Shown: positions 17,511 through 26,720, numbered from the stretch's first letter. The stretch is DNA of 64,000 nt from CBDEFX01 sp965237635 (GCA_965237635.1 CBDEFX010000001.1:1674001-1738000); one strand, 5' to 3'. Notes: generated by a model not told the origin, from the sequence alone. Numbers and translations: made by a program.

Positions 17511-19492
17511 GATTCCCTCGTAAAAACCCCTCGTCCTCCGGGGGTAATGGGAGGATAATGTGGGGAAAGGGCGTTGGGGCAGCGCCCGGGCGAGGGAGGG
17601 GAGGATGTTCCGAGCGCGAGACCCGCAAGAGAGCCTCTGGCAGTCCCGGTTCCTGGTGACGCCGAAGAAGGCTAAGCGCCTGGAGGGGAGTTGGGCCGAG
17701 GTTTTCCGAAACGAGGCGCTCCCCCTGATTGACGAGGAGCTCTTTGCTCCGATGTACTGCGCGGACAACGGCCGTCCCAACCGAGCGGTGCAGACCGTCC
17801 TCGGGGTCCACCTTCTCAAAGAGATGTTCAACCTCACCGACGGTGAAGCCCTGGAGCAGCTAGAGTTCAACCTGCTCTGGCACCACGCCCTGCGGCTGGA
17901 CATCGAGGAGACCCACCTGCCCCAGAAGACCCTCCACAACTTCCGAGTTCGCCTGATGCAGCACGATGGTGGCCGGCTGGCTTTCCAGGAGACCACGGAC
18001 CGGATCATCCAGGCGCTGGGCATACGCACCGGAAAGCAACGGCTGGACTCCACCCACATCATGAGCAACATCGCTACACTCACCCGGCTGGGCCTGTTCT
18101 GTGAGACGATGCGGTTGTTCCTGCGGGCCTTGCGCTGGGAGCACCCAGAGCTTCGCCCTGTGGTTCCGGAGGGCCTCCTGGGGCGCTATTTGAAGGAAGA
18201 AGACGAGGCGACCCACTACGAGGACGCCCACACGGGGGAGGGTCGGCGACGCTTTTCGGTCTGTGCCCGGGACCTCTACCGGCTGGTGGACCGGTTCCGT
18301 GGCACGACTGCTGCCCAGCTGGAGGAGTACCGGCTGCTGGAGCGGCTGCTGCGGGAGCAGTGCCATGTGGGCAAACACCGGGACGGGCGCCCGGGGGACG
18401 ATGACGACGATGCTGGGGAATGCAAGGTGCCCGTGGCCCTGAAGGACCCGAAGCAGGTGTCCGCCGACTCGCTGCAATCGCCCCACGACCCGGATGTGAC
18501 CTACAGCGGCCACAAGGGGAAGGGGTACGAGGTGCAGGTGGCGGAGACCTGCCACGAGGAGAACGCCACCCAGCTCATCACCCACGTGGAGGTGACCCCC
18601 TCGAGTGGGAGCGACACCGACGTGAGCGTGCCGGTCGTTGACGGGCTCGCGGAGCGGAAGGTCCGACCGGACGAGCTCTTCGTCGACACGGCGTATGGGT
18701 CGGGCCGCAACGCCTTCGAAGCCTCGCGCCGGGGAACGGAACTGGTGAGCCCGGTGGCGGGGTCGGCGCCGGGGAACTCGCACGAAGGAGAGCGTGACGG
18801 ACCACCGCCGCTCACCGCCGCGGACTTCCAGATCGACGTCACAGGGGAGCAGGCCACGGTGTGCCCCGCCGGCCACCCGTCCATCGAGGAGTACGAGTTG
18901 GAGGATGCGCCGGAGCGGGTAGAGGTCCACTTTGCCGGGACAACATGCGAGCCCTGCCCCTTGCGGTCCCGTTGCCCAGTGAAGCTGGACCGGCGTGCGG
19001 GGGCCTACGTCCTCAAGGCGGATCTGGTGAAGGTGAACATCGAGCGGCGCCGGAGGGCCGAGGCCACCGAGGAGTGGCGCAAGCGGTATGACATAAGGGC
19101 CGGGATCGAGGGAACGAACTCCGAGCTGAAGCGCGCCCACGGGCTTGGGCGCTTGCGGGTGCGAGGGGGCCGTCGGGTGCGGCTTGCCGTCTACCTGAAG
19201 GCGTTGGCGTGCAACTTCAAGCGGATGGTCCATGCACGCCTGGTGGAGATGGAGAACACGGCTCAGCGGGCGGTCGGGACGGTACCTGCGGTCGCGGCCG
19301 CATGAGGGCGCCGCTCCACAGCTTCCACCGGGTGCCCTGAGCCACGGAATGGGTACCGCAACGGGATCACGCTTGTCCTGAGCGCGGCAGATGGTGCGGT
19401 GAGGCCAGCAGCCGGCATCCCGTAGCCTCCTCCCTTCCAGGCCCCTTCGCACGCCAGGGTTCATCTCAAACAGGCCTTTTTGCGAGGGAATC
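17511..19492. mobile_element. IS1182-like insertion sequence inside htpX
   Basis: A 1,982-bp element bounded by inverted repeats: GATTCCCTCGTAAAAACCCC at the left and, read inward from the right, GATTCCCTCGCAAAAAGGCC. The flanks carry a short probable target duplication, AAGCAT at 17505-17510 and AAGGAT at 19493-19498, with one mismatch. One intact transposase gene fills it. The near-perfect ends and open transposase suggest a fairly recent insertion. Confidence 0.85.
17560..19305 (+). CDS. IS1182-family DDE transposase
   Basis: A 581-residue transposase. The N-terminal domain has MYCADNGRPNRAVQTVLGVH and LKEMFNLTDGEALEQLEFN. The catalytic core has LDSTHIMSNIATLTRLGLF (first Asp), ELFVDTAYGSGRNAFEASR (second Asp) and the late RAGIEGTNSELKRAHGLGRL (Glu). 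A Cys cluster (TCEPCPLRSRC) sits between. A GTG at 17560 has GGGAGG seven bases upstream; ATG at 17605 is the alternative. It is encoded opposite to htpX. Confidence 0.88.
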   Translation: MGKGRWGSARAREGRMFRARDPQESLWQSRFLVTPKKAKRLEGSWAEVFRNEALPLIDEELFAPMYCADNGRPNRAVQTVLGVHLLKEMFNLTDGEALEQLEFNLLWHHALRLDIEETHLPQKTLHNFRVRLMQHDGGRLAFQETTDRIIQALGIRTGKQRLDSTHIMSNIATLTRLGLFCETMRLFLRALRWEHPELRPVVPEGLLGRYLKEEDEATHYEDAHTGEGRRRFSVCARDLYRLVDRFRGTTAAQLEEYRLLERLLREQCHVGKHRDGRPGDDDDDAGECKVPVALKDPKQVSADSLQSPHDPDVTYSGHKGKGYEVQVAETCHEENATQLITHVEVTPSSGSDTDVSVPVVDGLAERKVRPDELFVDTAYGSGRNAFEASRRGTELVSPVAGSAPGNSHEGERDGPPPLTAADFQIDVTGEQATVCPAGHPSIEEYELEDAPERVEVHFAGTTCEPCPLRSRCPVKLDRRAGAYVLKADLVKVNIERRRRAEATEEWRKRYDIRAGIEGTNSELKRAHGLGRLRVRGGRRVRLAVYLKALACNFKRMVHARLVEMENTAQRAVGTVPAVAAA

Positions 19493-20134
19493 AAGGATGA
19501 TCAGCTGGCTCAAGAAGTAGACTGCAATTGTCCCCAGGTACACCAGCAGCAGATAGCCGCCCCCACCCTCCCTGGCGATCGCGGCCGCCTCCGAACCCTC
19601 CGAACAGGCCCATCCAGAACATCATCTGCATAAGGTATCCGGCCATGATTACGATCAGGCTGGCCCAGGTAATGACCATCACGTCCCGGTTCTTGACGTG
19701 AGTGAGCTCGTGGGCGAGCACTGCCTCTTGCTCCCGCTCGTCGAGCCGCGACATCAGGCCGCGGGTCACGGCCACCACCGCATTCTTAGGGTTGCGGCCC
19801 GTAGCAAAAGCGTTAGGTACGTGCGTCTCCATTACTGCTATCTTCTTGGGCTTCGGCATGTCGGCCATAGCTGAAAGTCGCTCCACCATGGCATGAGCCC
19901 GGGCTCCTGCTCAGGGGTGACGACCTTGGCTCCGGTCGTCATCAGCACGATCTTGTCCGATCCGAAGTACTGGAATAGTACCGCGATGAGCGCGAAGATC
20001 AGTATCAGTATCGGATTGAGGCCGGCCCAGAAAAGTAGACCGATAAAGGCGACCCATACCATCGCCAACATTAATACCGTGAACGACATCCTGAACGTCA
20101 GTTCCCTGTCTCTTCCGTAGCTCCTCTGTCTCAT
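19493..20134 (-). pseudogene. htpX: htpX, N-terminal fragment with two frameshifts
   Basis: The frame from 20134 reads two membrane segments (FTVLMLAMVWVAFIGLLFWA, LNPILILIFALIAVLFQYFG) and VVTPEQEPGL. A one-base loss near 19897 (CTCATGCC where CTCCATGCC is expected) moves on to MVERLSAMADMPKPKKIAVM and the zinc motif VLAHELTHVKNRD. A second shift in a G-rich run near 19556-19575 restores YLLLVYLGTIAVYFLSQLII, which meets the insertion sequence. Either the gene decayed further after the insertion, or the two homopolymer shifts are assembly errors. Confidence 0.88.
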
Positions 20135-20320
20135 CGTCTCCCTCCTCGCCCGGGTTGCGCCCGTACACTTACGATTATAACGTATTACGTCCGCATCGTG
20201 TTACCGCCTGATTAGGGACGAATCGTTGATCAAGGCTCGCATTGACCTGACGTGACGGAGCACTTAGAATATAGTAGTAGCAGCTAGTATTGGAGTCACG
20301 ACGCGCATCTGGGTGAGAGA

Positions 20321-20665
20321 ATGCCGATATACGAATACACCTGCACGATCTGTTCGAACACATTCGAAAAGCTCCGGCCTATGAGTCAGATGGACGATGA
20401 GACTCGATGCCCGGACTGCGGCGGTGAGTCGCCGCGTCAGCTATCGGTCTTCGCCTCGTTCACGACAGACGCCAGTGGCGAGACCATGTCCATGGCCGGC
20501 GGTGGCGGTGGCGGTGGCGGTGGCGGTGGCGGTGGCGGTGGCGGTGGCGGTGGCGGTGGCTGTGGCGGTGGCGGTGGCGGTGGCTGTGGCGGTGGCGGTG
20601 GCGGTGGCGGTGGCGGTGGCGGTGGCGGTGGCGGTGGCGGTGGCTGTGGCGGTGGTTCCTGCTGA
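20321..20665 (+). CDS. FmdB-family zinc-ribbon protein with a long poly-Gly tail
   Basis: Residues 1-45 are a standard FmdB/CxxC_CXXC_SSSS zinc ribbon (MPIYEYTCTICSNTFEKLRP, then CPDCGGESPRQLSVFASF). The rest is about 55 glycines broken by a few cysteines and ending CGGGSC, encoded by a run of GGTGGC hexamers from about 20499 to 20655. FmdB proteins are small putative regulators; a short Gly tail with CGG..C is common in the family, but this one is extreme. The promoter is shared with the divergent htpX. Confidence 0.85.
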   Translation: MPIYEYTCTICSNTFEKLRPMSQMDDETRCPDCGGESPRQLSVFASFTTDASGETMSMAGGGGGGGGGGGGGGGGGGGGGCGGGGGGGCGGGGGGGGGGGGGGGGGGGCGGGSC

Positions 20666-20875
20666 GTCCGAGCAACCAGCCGTCGGCCCGCGTCTCCCAC
20701 ATTCCATAACCCTTCGCTGACACTGCCCTTTACTCGATCCCGCCGTCCCCATTGTCTATTTTCTAGTCCGTCGTGCAAGCTAACCCCGTGTACAAGTTAT
20801 CGCCGATATATCTGGCGTCGCGTCATTGCTATGTGAAAACAGGGTCGGTGTGGGTGGGCGGTCGCCGTAAACAGA

Positions 20876-21095
20876 ATGTTTTCCGAGCCCCGATGCCGCA
20901 TCGGGCGAGGAATCTGGGGTGGGGCCTCGGATCCCCAAGTGGTCGGGACTGCTGCAGAAACGCCCAGCCACCCCAGACCCTTCACTCCGTTCAGGGAGAC
21001 AAAGGCTACTCTTTTTCATCCATCAGGGTGCCGGGGGCAACCTGCATGGACGATTCTGAGGGAGTCCCGATGCCGAATCCGGACTGAGAATGACA
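20876..21095. repeat. Dispersed intergenic repeat, long variant
   Basis: A longer relative of the repeats at 12.6 and 16.4 kb: it begins near TTTTCCGAGCCCCGATGCCG, contains GAGGAATCTGGGGTGGG and ends GGACTGAGAATGACA. The 540-base interval between the FmdB gene and the methyltransferase remnant shows no gene. Confidence 0.65.
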
Positions 21096-21208
21096 GGCCA
21101 TTAATCGCCTTTCGGACACCAAATATCGGACAGCCCGATTGCAGGAGTCATAGAGCGCTACAGTGATTGAAACACCAGTCGGCGGCAAAAAGTCGCACAT
21201 CGGGCTGT

Positions 21209-21826
21209 CTATCTCTTTCTGCCGACCATGAGTAGAGTGTAAGGTAGGCCATCCATCGGCGATTCCTCCCAGTACTGGCGCTCGTCGCCGAACTCGTCTA
21301 TCGCCAGTAGCTCGCAGCCGGCGTCCATGAGCGCCGACAGGTACTCGCTGGTGGTCCAGTGGAACTCGTAGCTTGGGAGGGAGCCCTTCGGGGTGCCCGG
21401 CGCGTTCTCTGAGCGGTCGTACTCCTGAGGCCCCCGGTCGAAATAGCTGAAGGCGATCTTTAGGTCGCTCGCCGAGTCTTGCCAGATTCGGCGGAAGGGA
21501 TGGTACTCGCTCACCATGAACATCCCGCCTGCTCGGAGAATCCGGCAGGCCTCCGAGTAGTAGGTCTTCAGGTCCGAGACCCAGACGGCGACGTGGCCGC
21601 CGGTGTAGACTAGGTCAAAGCTGGTTTCCCGTAGCGAGCTTAGGTCGACCACGTCGGCGCGGACGAATGCCACGTCAAGTCCGAGCTCCGTGACCCTCTC
21701 GGCAGCGGTGTCCAGCTGCTTCTGAGAGATGTCGACGGACGTAACCCGCGCTCCCATTCCCGCGAGCGCGAACACCACCAAATTGTCGCCACTGCCGAGT
21801 ACCGCAACGTGATTCCTCTTTCTCAA
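21209..21826 (-). pseudogene. Class I SAM-dependent methyltransferase, 5' end removed by element integration
   Basis: About 205 C-terminal residues of a Rossmann methyltransferase: motif I VAVLGSGDNLVVFALAG, then VTSVDISQKQLDTAAERV (acidic SAM-ribose residue), VRADVVDLSSL, and the C-terminal half through LPYTLLMVGRKR. The frame opens exactly at the TCGATTG core (21824-21830) at which the serine recombinase gene enters, so the first part of the gene is missing and not seen elsewhere in the window. It was an ordinary host gene used as an integration target. The methyl acceptor is unknown. Confidence 0.88.
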
Positions 21827-23387
21827 TCGACATCAAGCTGTCAGTTGGGATGCCAAGGGTGATGCTCACCTTGTTGTCCTTGTCCACGAGGATCTGATCG
21901 ACGAGCAACCGCAGCACGTCCCTGCGCTTCTCGTCGGGGAGTTCATCGAGCCTGTCGCCGAATTCCCCGGCCCACTGGATGAGATTCTCCATCATGGTCC
22001 GCTTCTCAGATGCCACAGACTCCCTGGCACGGAGGTCGTCCAGGTCTGCTCGTGCGGTTTCCAGTCGTTCGGTGATGAACTTGCGTTGAAGGTCGAGCTG
22101 GTCCTCTGTGATCTTCCCAGAGACGAACAGGCGAATGGCCCTCTCCTCCTCAGTCTGTATCTTCCGAAGCTCACGTTCTGCTTTGGCGGTCCGTTTCTCC
22201 AGGGCACCGTCTTCCTGAGTGTCCATAGCCTCAATGCCGGCGACAATGAGTTCGGGATGCTGGATCATACCCTTGACCTGGCTCCAGACCAACTCCTCCA
22301 GGCGTTCCGCCCTGATCATCGCCTGTTTACGGCACAGCCGCCCGTCGCTCAGCATTCCGTAGCAGTGATAGTGGCGTAGAGGAGTGACCCGGTCCTGCCT
22401 GTGGCGCTTGCTATTGCGTTTGACGTAGGTGCGGTAGGAGGAGCGGCAGGCAAAGAGCCGGTTGCATTCGACGCACTTAGCGAGGTGTTGGAGCAGGTAG
22501 AAGGTCTTGGTGTTGCGCCTGGAGCGTATCTTGCGTTGTTTCTTTAGGGCCTGCGCCCTCTCCCAGGTCTCCTCGTCCACCAGCGGGGGGATGGGGACCT
22601 CAATCCAGGAGTCTCTGGGCTGAGGATAGACCGACTCCCCTGCCTCCGTCACAACCCAGCGGGCCTTGCCGTACCACCAGGTGCCTTTGTAGGTCTCGCA
22701 GCGCAGGAGGGCGCTGACATACGCCTTGTGCCACCGGGACCCTGGTCTCCTGGTCGGGGCATTGTCCCTTGTAAGCTGTCGGACGATGGCCGTCCCGGTC
22801 ATGTTTTCATGGACATACATGTGGAAGACGCGGCGGACCACCTCGCCCTCTGGCTCATAGATCTTCAGCTTGCCGTCCTCCCCGGTACGATAGCCGTAGG
22901 GCGGTGCGCCCGCTGGTACTCTGCCTCGCTTGGCCGAGTCCCGTTTGCCCATGGTAGTCCTCTCACGGAAGTTGTCCAGCTCTATCTTGCCGATTGCCGC
23001 CATGAGCCCAAAGGTCTTCATGTCGATGGCGTCCATGACGGCTTCCAGGTTGATGTGATAAGCCTCCACCACCTCCATGAGGGCTGCGGCGGGGTACATC
23101 CCCCGGCTGAGGCGGTCCGACTTCCAGCAGACGATGGTGTCGAACCTTCCCCGTCTGGCGTCGGCCAGCATCCGCTGGAACTCGGGGCGCTTCTTGGACC
23201 AGCCCCTGCCTACCTCCTGATAGCGGGCCGTGATGGCCATCCCCTTGCGTTCACAGTAGGCTTCCATCTCACTGGTCTGCTCGGAGATGGACGTCTTGTC
23301 CTCGGTGTCCTGGCTCTTGTCGGAGACGCGGGCGTAGATGGCCGCCCTCTTGCCGTGTTCCTGTGTCTGTGCCTTTTTTCTTGCCAT
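21675..23387 (-). CDS. Large serine recombinase (LSR1)
   Basis: A site-specific integrase. The resolvase domain has RAAIYARVSDKSQDTEDKTS (catalytic Ser in ARVSDKS), CWKSDRLSRG and the EVGRGWSKKRPEFQRMLADA loop. A recombinase domain (GAPPYGYRTGEDGKLKIYEP), a zinc ribbon (CVECNRLFACRSSYR, later CYGMLSDGRLC) and a coiled coil follow. The perfect AAGGAGGT before ATG 23387 fixes the start; the upstream in-frame extension is the leader RNA. Homology to its relatives ends at residue about 521 (LMSI) at 21824. The last 50 residues are out-of-frame methyltransferase sequence to the stop at 21675. Confidence 0.93.
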   Translation of the reverse strand: MARKKAQTQEHGKRAAIYARVSDKSQDTEDKTSISEQTSEMEAYCERKGMAITARYQEVGRGWSKKRPEFQRMLADARRGRFDTIVCWKSDRLSRGMYPAAALMEVVEAYHINLEAVMDAIDMKTFGLMAAIGKIELDNFRERTTMGKRDSAKRGRVPAGAPPYGYRTGEDGKLKIYEPEGEVVRRVFHMYVHENMTGTAIVRQLTRDNAPTRRPGSRWHKAYVSALLRCETYKGTWWYGKARWVVTEAGESVYPQPRDSWIEVPIPPLVDEETWERAQALKKQRKIRSRRNTKTFYLLQHLAKCVECNRLFACRSSYRTYVKRNSKRHRQDRVTPLRHYHCYGMLSDGRLCRKQAMIRAERLEELVWSQVKGMIQHPELIVAGIEAMDTQEDGALEKRTAKAERELRKIQTEEERAIRLFVSGKITEDQLDLQRKFITERLETARADLDDLRARESVASEKRTMMENLIQWAGEFGDRLDELPDEKRRDVLRLLVDQILVDKDNKVSITLGIPTDSLMSIEKEESRCGTRQWRQFGGVRARGNGSAGYVRRHLSEAAGHRCREGHGART

Positions 23388-23419
23388 GACTACCTCCTTG
23401 TCTGTTCGTGCTTGTCTAA

Positions 23420-23536
23420 ACGAAAGAGACCCGCCTCCTGTCGGGAGCGGGTCTGCGAGTAGTACAATCACATCGCACTGCCTGCTCCAACAGGTGGCGC
23501 CACGGCCCGGGGTGTTAGCGCATCGCCGGGCCAACC
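23420..23536 (-). ncRNA. LSR leader RNA, copy 1, with intrinsic terminator
   Basis: A leader of about 117 nt directly upstream of LSR1, nearly identical to copies at 30136-30252 and 38410-38532. Read on the minus strand it starts GTTGGCCCGGCGATGC. It forms a GGCCCGG/CCGGGCC stem, a CCTG-loop-CAGG hairpin with a loop that varies between copies, and a TGCGA/TCGCA stem around TTGTACTAC. It ends in a terminator hairpin (23427-23454, AGACCCGC/GCGGGTCT) with CTTTCG after it. The terminator is about 40 bases before the start codon, as in attenuators. Confidence 0.7.
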
Positions 23537-23645
23537 TCTACCCAGCATTTTACCGCTATTGCCGTGGCAACGTCAAAGTGAGAGGTATTCCATTGGCCCA
23601 GACTCCTATCGGATCTGCCCCTTGTGCCCCTCGGGTTGCCCGCGC

Positions 23646-24818
23646 TCATTCCTTGGAACTCTCTACTGTCAGCGTGCCGCTACTTAGCGGAAGTTCTGAC
23701 TCTATCGAGCCGCGAAGCTCGATCACCTGCCGCGTTCGGTCGATCTCCGCTGCCAGGAGCTCCTCGTCGGGCAGGGTAACGCGATACTCCGCGGCCATCA
23801 CGTTGTTGGGCAAGCCGTCGAGGGCATACCTCGCCAGCGCCTCATCCTTTTGTGAGCAGAGGACCAGTCCAACGAGCGGGTTCTCCCCGTCTCGGACCCA
23901 ATGCTTTCGCGCATAGTTGAGGTAGAGGTGCATCTGCCCGGCGTCGGCGTGGGTGAACCCCCCGATCTTGAGGTCGATGACCACGAGACATCGCAGACGC
24001 CGGTGGAAGAACAGCAGGTCCACCCGGAACCACTTGTCACCGATTCGCAGACGCCTTTGGCGACCCATGAAGCAGAAGTCACCGCCCAGTTCCAGGAGGA
24101 AGGTCTCCAGGTGGCGGATAAGCGCCTCTTCCAGATCGCTTTCGGAGTACTCGTCCTTGAGGTCGAGGAATTCGAGGACGAACGGGTCTTTGATCTCCAC
24201 GCGATCTTCGTGACGGGGCTTCTGCCCCTCCGTCAGCATGTCAGCCTTGTTCTTCGATAGAGCCGTGCGCTCGTAGAACTGGGAATTGACCTGCCGGTCG
24301 AGCTGACGAACGGACCAGCCTCCTCGCAGGGCCTCGGCTTCATAGAATCCACGGGCGCGAATGTTCTTGACTGACAGCAGCCGCACGTAGGCAGACCAGG
24401 GCAGCGGAAAGGCTGCGAGAAGCTCTACCAGGCGTATTTCAATGGAGGTGGCGGCCAATTTGCCAGACAGCGTCTGGTAAATCTGGTCGGGTGGATATGA
24501 AAGGTAGAACAAGCGCATGTACTGGATGTTCTGGCGGGAGAAGCCGCGTCCAAAACGCTGCGTCAGGTCCGCCGCCAGTCTTCCGATGAGCGCAGTTCCG
24601 TACTCAGCCCGCTCCTGTCCTGACTGCTCGAACTCGATGATGCGATGGCCGATCAACCAGTACGCGGCGGTCATGGCGGCATTCACCGAACGGGTGGCAG
24701 CGTGCCTGGCGGCATCGACGATCTTCGACACATCTCCAAAGACGACCTGGTACGGAGTATCGAGTTCGCCATCTGTGAGCCTCTTCGTCATGGAACGGTC
24801 ATCTGCTCTTTCTGCCAT
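23646..24818 (-). CDS. DUF1016 (YhcG-type) PDDEXK nuclease protein, copy 1
   Basis: A 390-residue protein. The N-terminal DUF1016 helical domain has VVFGDVSKIVDAARHAATRS, MTAAYWLIGHRIIEFEQSG and FGRGFSRQNIQYMRLFYLSY. The C-terminal PDDEXK nuclease fold has FRVDLLFFHRRLRCLVVIDL followed by KIGGFTHADAGQMHLYLNYA (Asp...Asp-x-Lys core). DUF1016 proteins accompany mobile elements and defence loci; their DNA target is unknown. The start at 24818 has GAGGAGGCCGCT upstream. It lies 110 bases before the LSR leader RNA, an order repeated in all three modules. Confidence 0.88.
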   Translation of the reverse strand: MAERADDRSMTKRLTDGELDTPYQVVFGDVSKIVDAARHAATRSVNAAMTAAYWLIGHRIIEFEQSGQERAEYGTALIGRLAADLTQRFGRGFSRQNIQYMRLFYLSYPPDQIYQTLSGKLAATSIEIRLVELLAAFPLPWSAYVRLLSVKNIRARGFYEAEALRGGWSVRQLDRQVNSQFYERTALSKNKADMLTEGQKPRHEDRVEIKDPFVLEFLDLKDEYSESDLEEALIRHLETFLLELGGDFCFMGRQRRLRIGDKWFRVDLLFFHRRLRCLVVIDLKIGGFTHADAGQMHLYLNYARKHWVRDGENPLVGLVLCSQKDEALARYALDGLPNNVMAAEYRVTLPDEELLAAEIDRTRQVIELRGSIESELPLSSGTLTVESSKE

Positions 24819-24898
24819 AGCGGCCTCCTCTTGGCAGGAATGGACCGGTCTTGCAACGCAGAAGACGCTCCCGCCGACGGGAGGTAGATGCAGCACTC

Positions 24899-25516
24899 TC
24901 AGACGCCACAGTGCCCCTCGCATTCGTTGCCGAAGCCATCCCTTTGTTTGTCCACTCCCAGCGCCGTCTCATCGAGCATGACCGCCTGGGCGAGGGGTAT
25001 GCGTAGGGGGTGCAGATAGGGCTCCTTAGCGAAGGCCAGCCTACCCCGCATGTTGGAGTCGATCTCCACGGCCTCGGCGAACAGCTTCGGCCACCGGCGC
25101 TTGGTCTCCACCCAGCGTTGGCGGGACTGGAAGGGACAGCCGACGCAGGCGGACCGCTCCAGGGGCCTGTCGTATCGATCCTTCCACCATTCCAGGCAGT
25201 CCTTCCTGGACATCTCGGCCTCAATGAGGGGGTAGCGGTTGGCTATCCACCTGTGGCGGGACGGCTTCATGCGAATGGCCTCGTCGGTGGAGATGCCCAG
25301 CCACAGCTCGACGGTGGTGTCCGCAGGGACTCTCTGTCCCTTGCTGAGTCCGAGGAGATCGCGTATCTTGCGGCGCACGGGCGCGATCTTGTAGTACTCG
25401 GTGCACTGCCGTCGCCCCATGCCGTCGCTCTCCCCGTCACGTCCCTTCAGGTAGACAGGAAGGTCCACGAAACTCCGGTTTCCTGAGTGGTTGGTGAGGG
25501 CCTTTGCGTCCTTTCG
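24899..25516 (-). pseudogene. PAPS-reductase-like protein, C-terminal remnant
   Basis: About 205 residues of the phosphoadenosine-phosphosulfate-reductase-like family common in phages and mobile elements: GRRQCTEYYKIAPVRRKIRD, VELWLGISTDEAIRMKPSRH, RYPLIEAEMSRKDCLEWW, SACVGCPFQSRQRW and the C-terminal ECEGHCGV. The N-terminal half with the ATP-binding loop is gone. The frame opens at about 25516, inside the end of the HTH gene, so a deletion joined the two. A GTG at 25468 could still start a short product. Probably non-functional. Confidence 0.8.
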
Positions 25517-25748
25517 CTACGCCGAGGACCTCCTGCATCCGAAGGCGGATGCGTCCCGAAGGCGCGCGCCCTTCTTTGACCAGCATGGACAGGTAACCGG
25601 GGCTGATCCCGGCCTTCCCCGCCAGCCAGTTCTGGGAGCGGCCCAGCAGCGCCAGCCGCTCCCAGAGGGCCGCTGTGTTGAGCCGGACGACGGTGCGTCT
25701 CCGACGCCTCCGGGGGTCTTCCGATTCTTCGATGTGGTCCAAACTCAT
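25437..25748 (-). CDS. HTH DNA-binding protein, 3' end altered
   Basis: A 103-residue protein starting MSLDHIEESEDPRRRRRRTV, then VVRLNTAALWERLALLGRSQ and NWLAGKAGISPGYLSMLVKE, a Cro/CI-like helix-turn-helix. It is close to the protein at 40567-40851 of island B up to about residue 82. After that the sequence differs because the gene is fused to the PAPS-reductase remnant. It probably binds operators in the element or acts with the replication-relaxation protein encoded just upstream. Confidence 0.8.
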   Translation of the reverse strand: MSLDHIEESEDPRRRRRRTVVRLNTAALWERLALLGRSQNWLAGKAGISPGYLSMLVKEGRAPSGRIRLRMQEVLGVAKGRKGPHQPLRKPEFRGPSCLPEGT

Positions 25749-25765
25749 GTTTCTGAGACCTCCTT

Positions 25766-26710
25766 TCAGGACGGGGCGAGAGCCGCTGCTCCACTCCCGT
25801 CCCGTGCCGGATATTGGGCGCCCAGCAGATGGGCGGGCTCCCAGTCGCCGGGGGAGCGCCAGGCCCGTCCCAGGGGACCCAGGGCATCGAGGGCGGCCCT
25901 GTGAGAGACCCACAGGGGTATTCTGATCCCGGTCCGGTCCATCTCCTCCCGGGCCACCCGCAGGAAGTGGGTCGCCGCCAGGTCGTCGTCGAAGACGACC
26001 AGGACGGCGGGCTGTGCGCCGTGGTCGTCGGTGGGCCTGTGGGATGAGTAGTAGCGCAGGTATGGCGCGAGGCGGGCTGCCATGGTCACGGGCCGCACCG
26101 CCCTTCTCTCCCATTCCAGGAAGAAGGGCCAGGTCACGGGGCCTCTGCGCAGGACCCCGAAGGCGTCGGGGTGGATGGAGCGGAGCTTCTCACCGTGCCG
26201 GAAGTACCTCGACGCCCTTCGGGACGGGTCGAGCTGGGCCACCTCCCAGCGCAGGGCGCGGCACTGCCGGGCCAGCGCCGCTATGAAGGCGTGGACCGCC
26301 CCCGTGTGCTCGGCGTTCCTGACCAGTTGCCTGCTCCTGGCCCCGGAGACGTTGCGCCATGAGGCTGGGCCTTCGGGGTCCAGGGGCGCGACGCTCCAGC
26401 GCTTCCGGGCCACACCCACCGAGGTACGGTCCCTGCGGGCCAGCAGCACCAGTCCCTGGTCGGTGAGGTCCAGACGGCCTGCCTGCCTCTCAGACAGGCG
26501 GCTTGCTGCGGGAACGCCTGGCTCTACCTGGCGGGTGGACAGGTTGTCAGCGGATAGCCGGGTCACGAGGCCGAACGCTTCCAGCGGAGTCACAAGCTGG
26601 GACGCCCGTGGCTCCGAGACGGCCAGCAGGCTCGCCAGGTCGTTGGGCGATATCCAGGGCCAGTCGTAGAGCAGGTCGAGGACGCGCTTCTGCTCCCATG
26701 TGGCAGCCAC
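25766..26710 (-). CDS. Replication-relaxation family protein
   Basis: A 314-residue protein of the Replic_Relax type (winged-helix proteins of plasmids and integrative elements). The N-terminal winged helix has EQKRVLDLLYDWPWISPNDL and VSEPRASQLVTPLEAFGLVT. The core has FFLEWERRAVRPVTMAARLA, YLRYYSSHRPTDDHGAQPAV and LVVFDDDLAATHFLRVAREE. It matches the second half of the longer island B protein (40873-42526), which has an extra N-terminal winged helix. It starts 10 bases after the coiled-coil gene. The role, mobilisation or replication control, is inferred from family naming. Confidence 0.78.
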   Translation of the reverse strand: MAATWEQKRVLDLLYDWPWISPNDLASLLAVSEPRASQLVTPLEAFGLVTRLSADNLSTRQVEPGVPAASRLSERQAGRLDLTDQGLVLLARRDRTSVGVARKRWSVAPLDPEGPASWRNVSGARSRQLVRNAEHTGAVHAFIAALARQCRALRWEVAQLDPSRRASRYFRHGEKLRSIHPDAFGVLRRGPVTWPFFLEWERRAVRPVTMAARLAPYLRYYSSHRPTDDHGAQPAVLVVFDDDLAATHFLRVAREEMDRTGIRIPLWVSHRAALDALGPLGRAWRSPGDWEPAHLLGAQYPARDGSGAAALAPS

Positions 26711-26720
26711 CGGACCGCGC

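Noticed and set aside
17860..19494. A 544-residue minus-strand frame in the insertion sequence
   Set aside because: Antisense to the transposase; low-complexity Arg/Pro/His composition and no known motif.
20437..20778. Open frames rich in Pro, Ala-Thr, His-Arg or Val-Ala over the hexamer repeat
   Set aside because: These are just the other frames of the GGTGGC repeat inside the FmdB gene.
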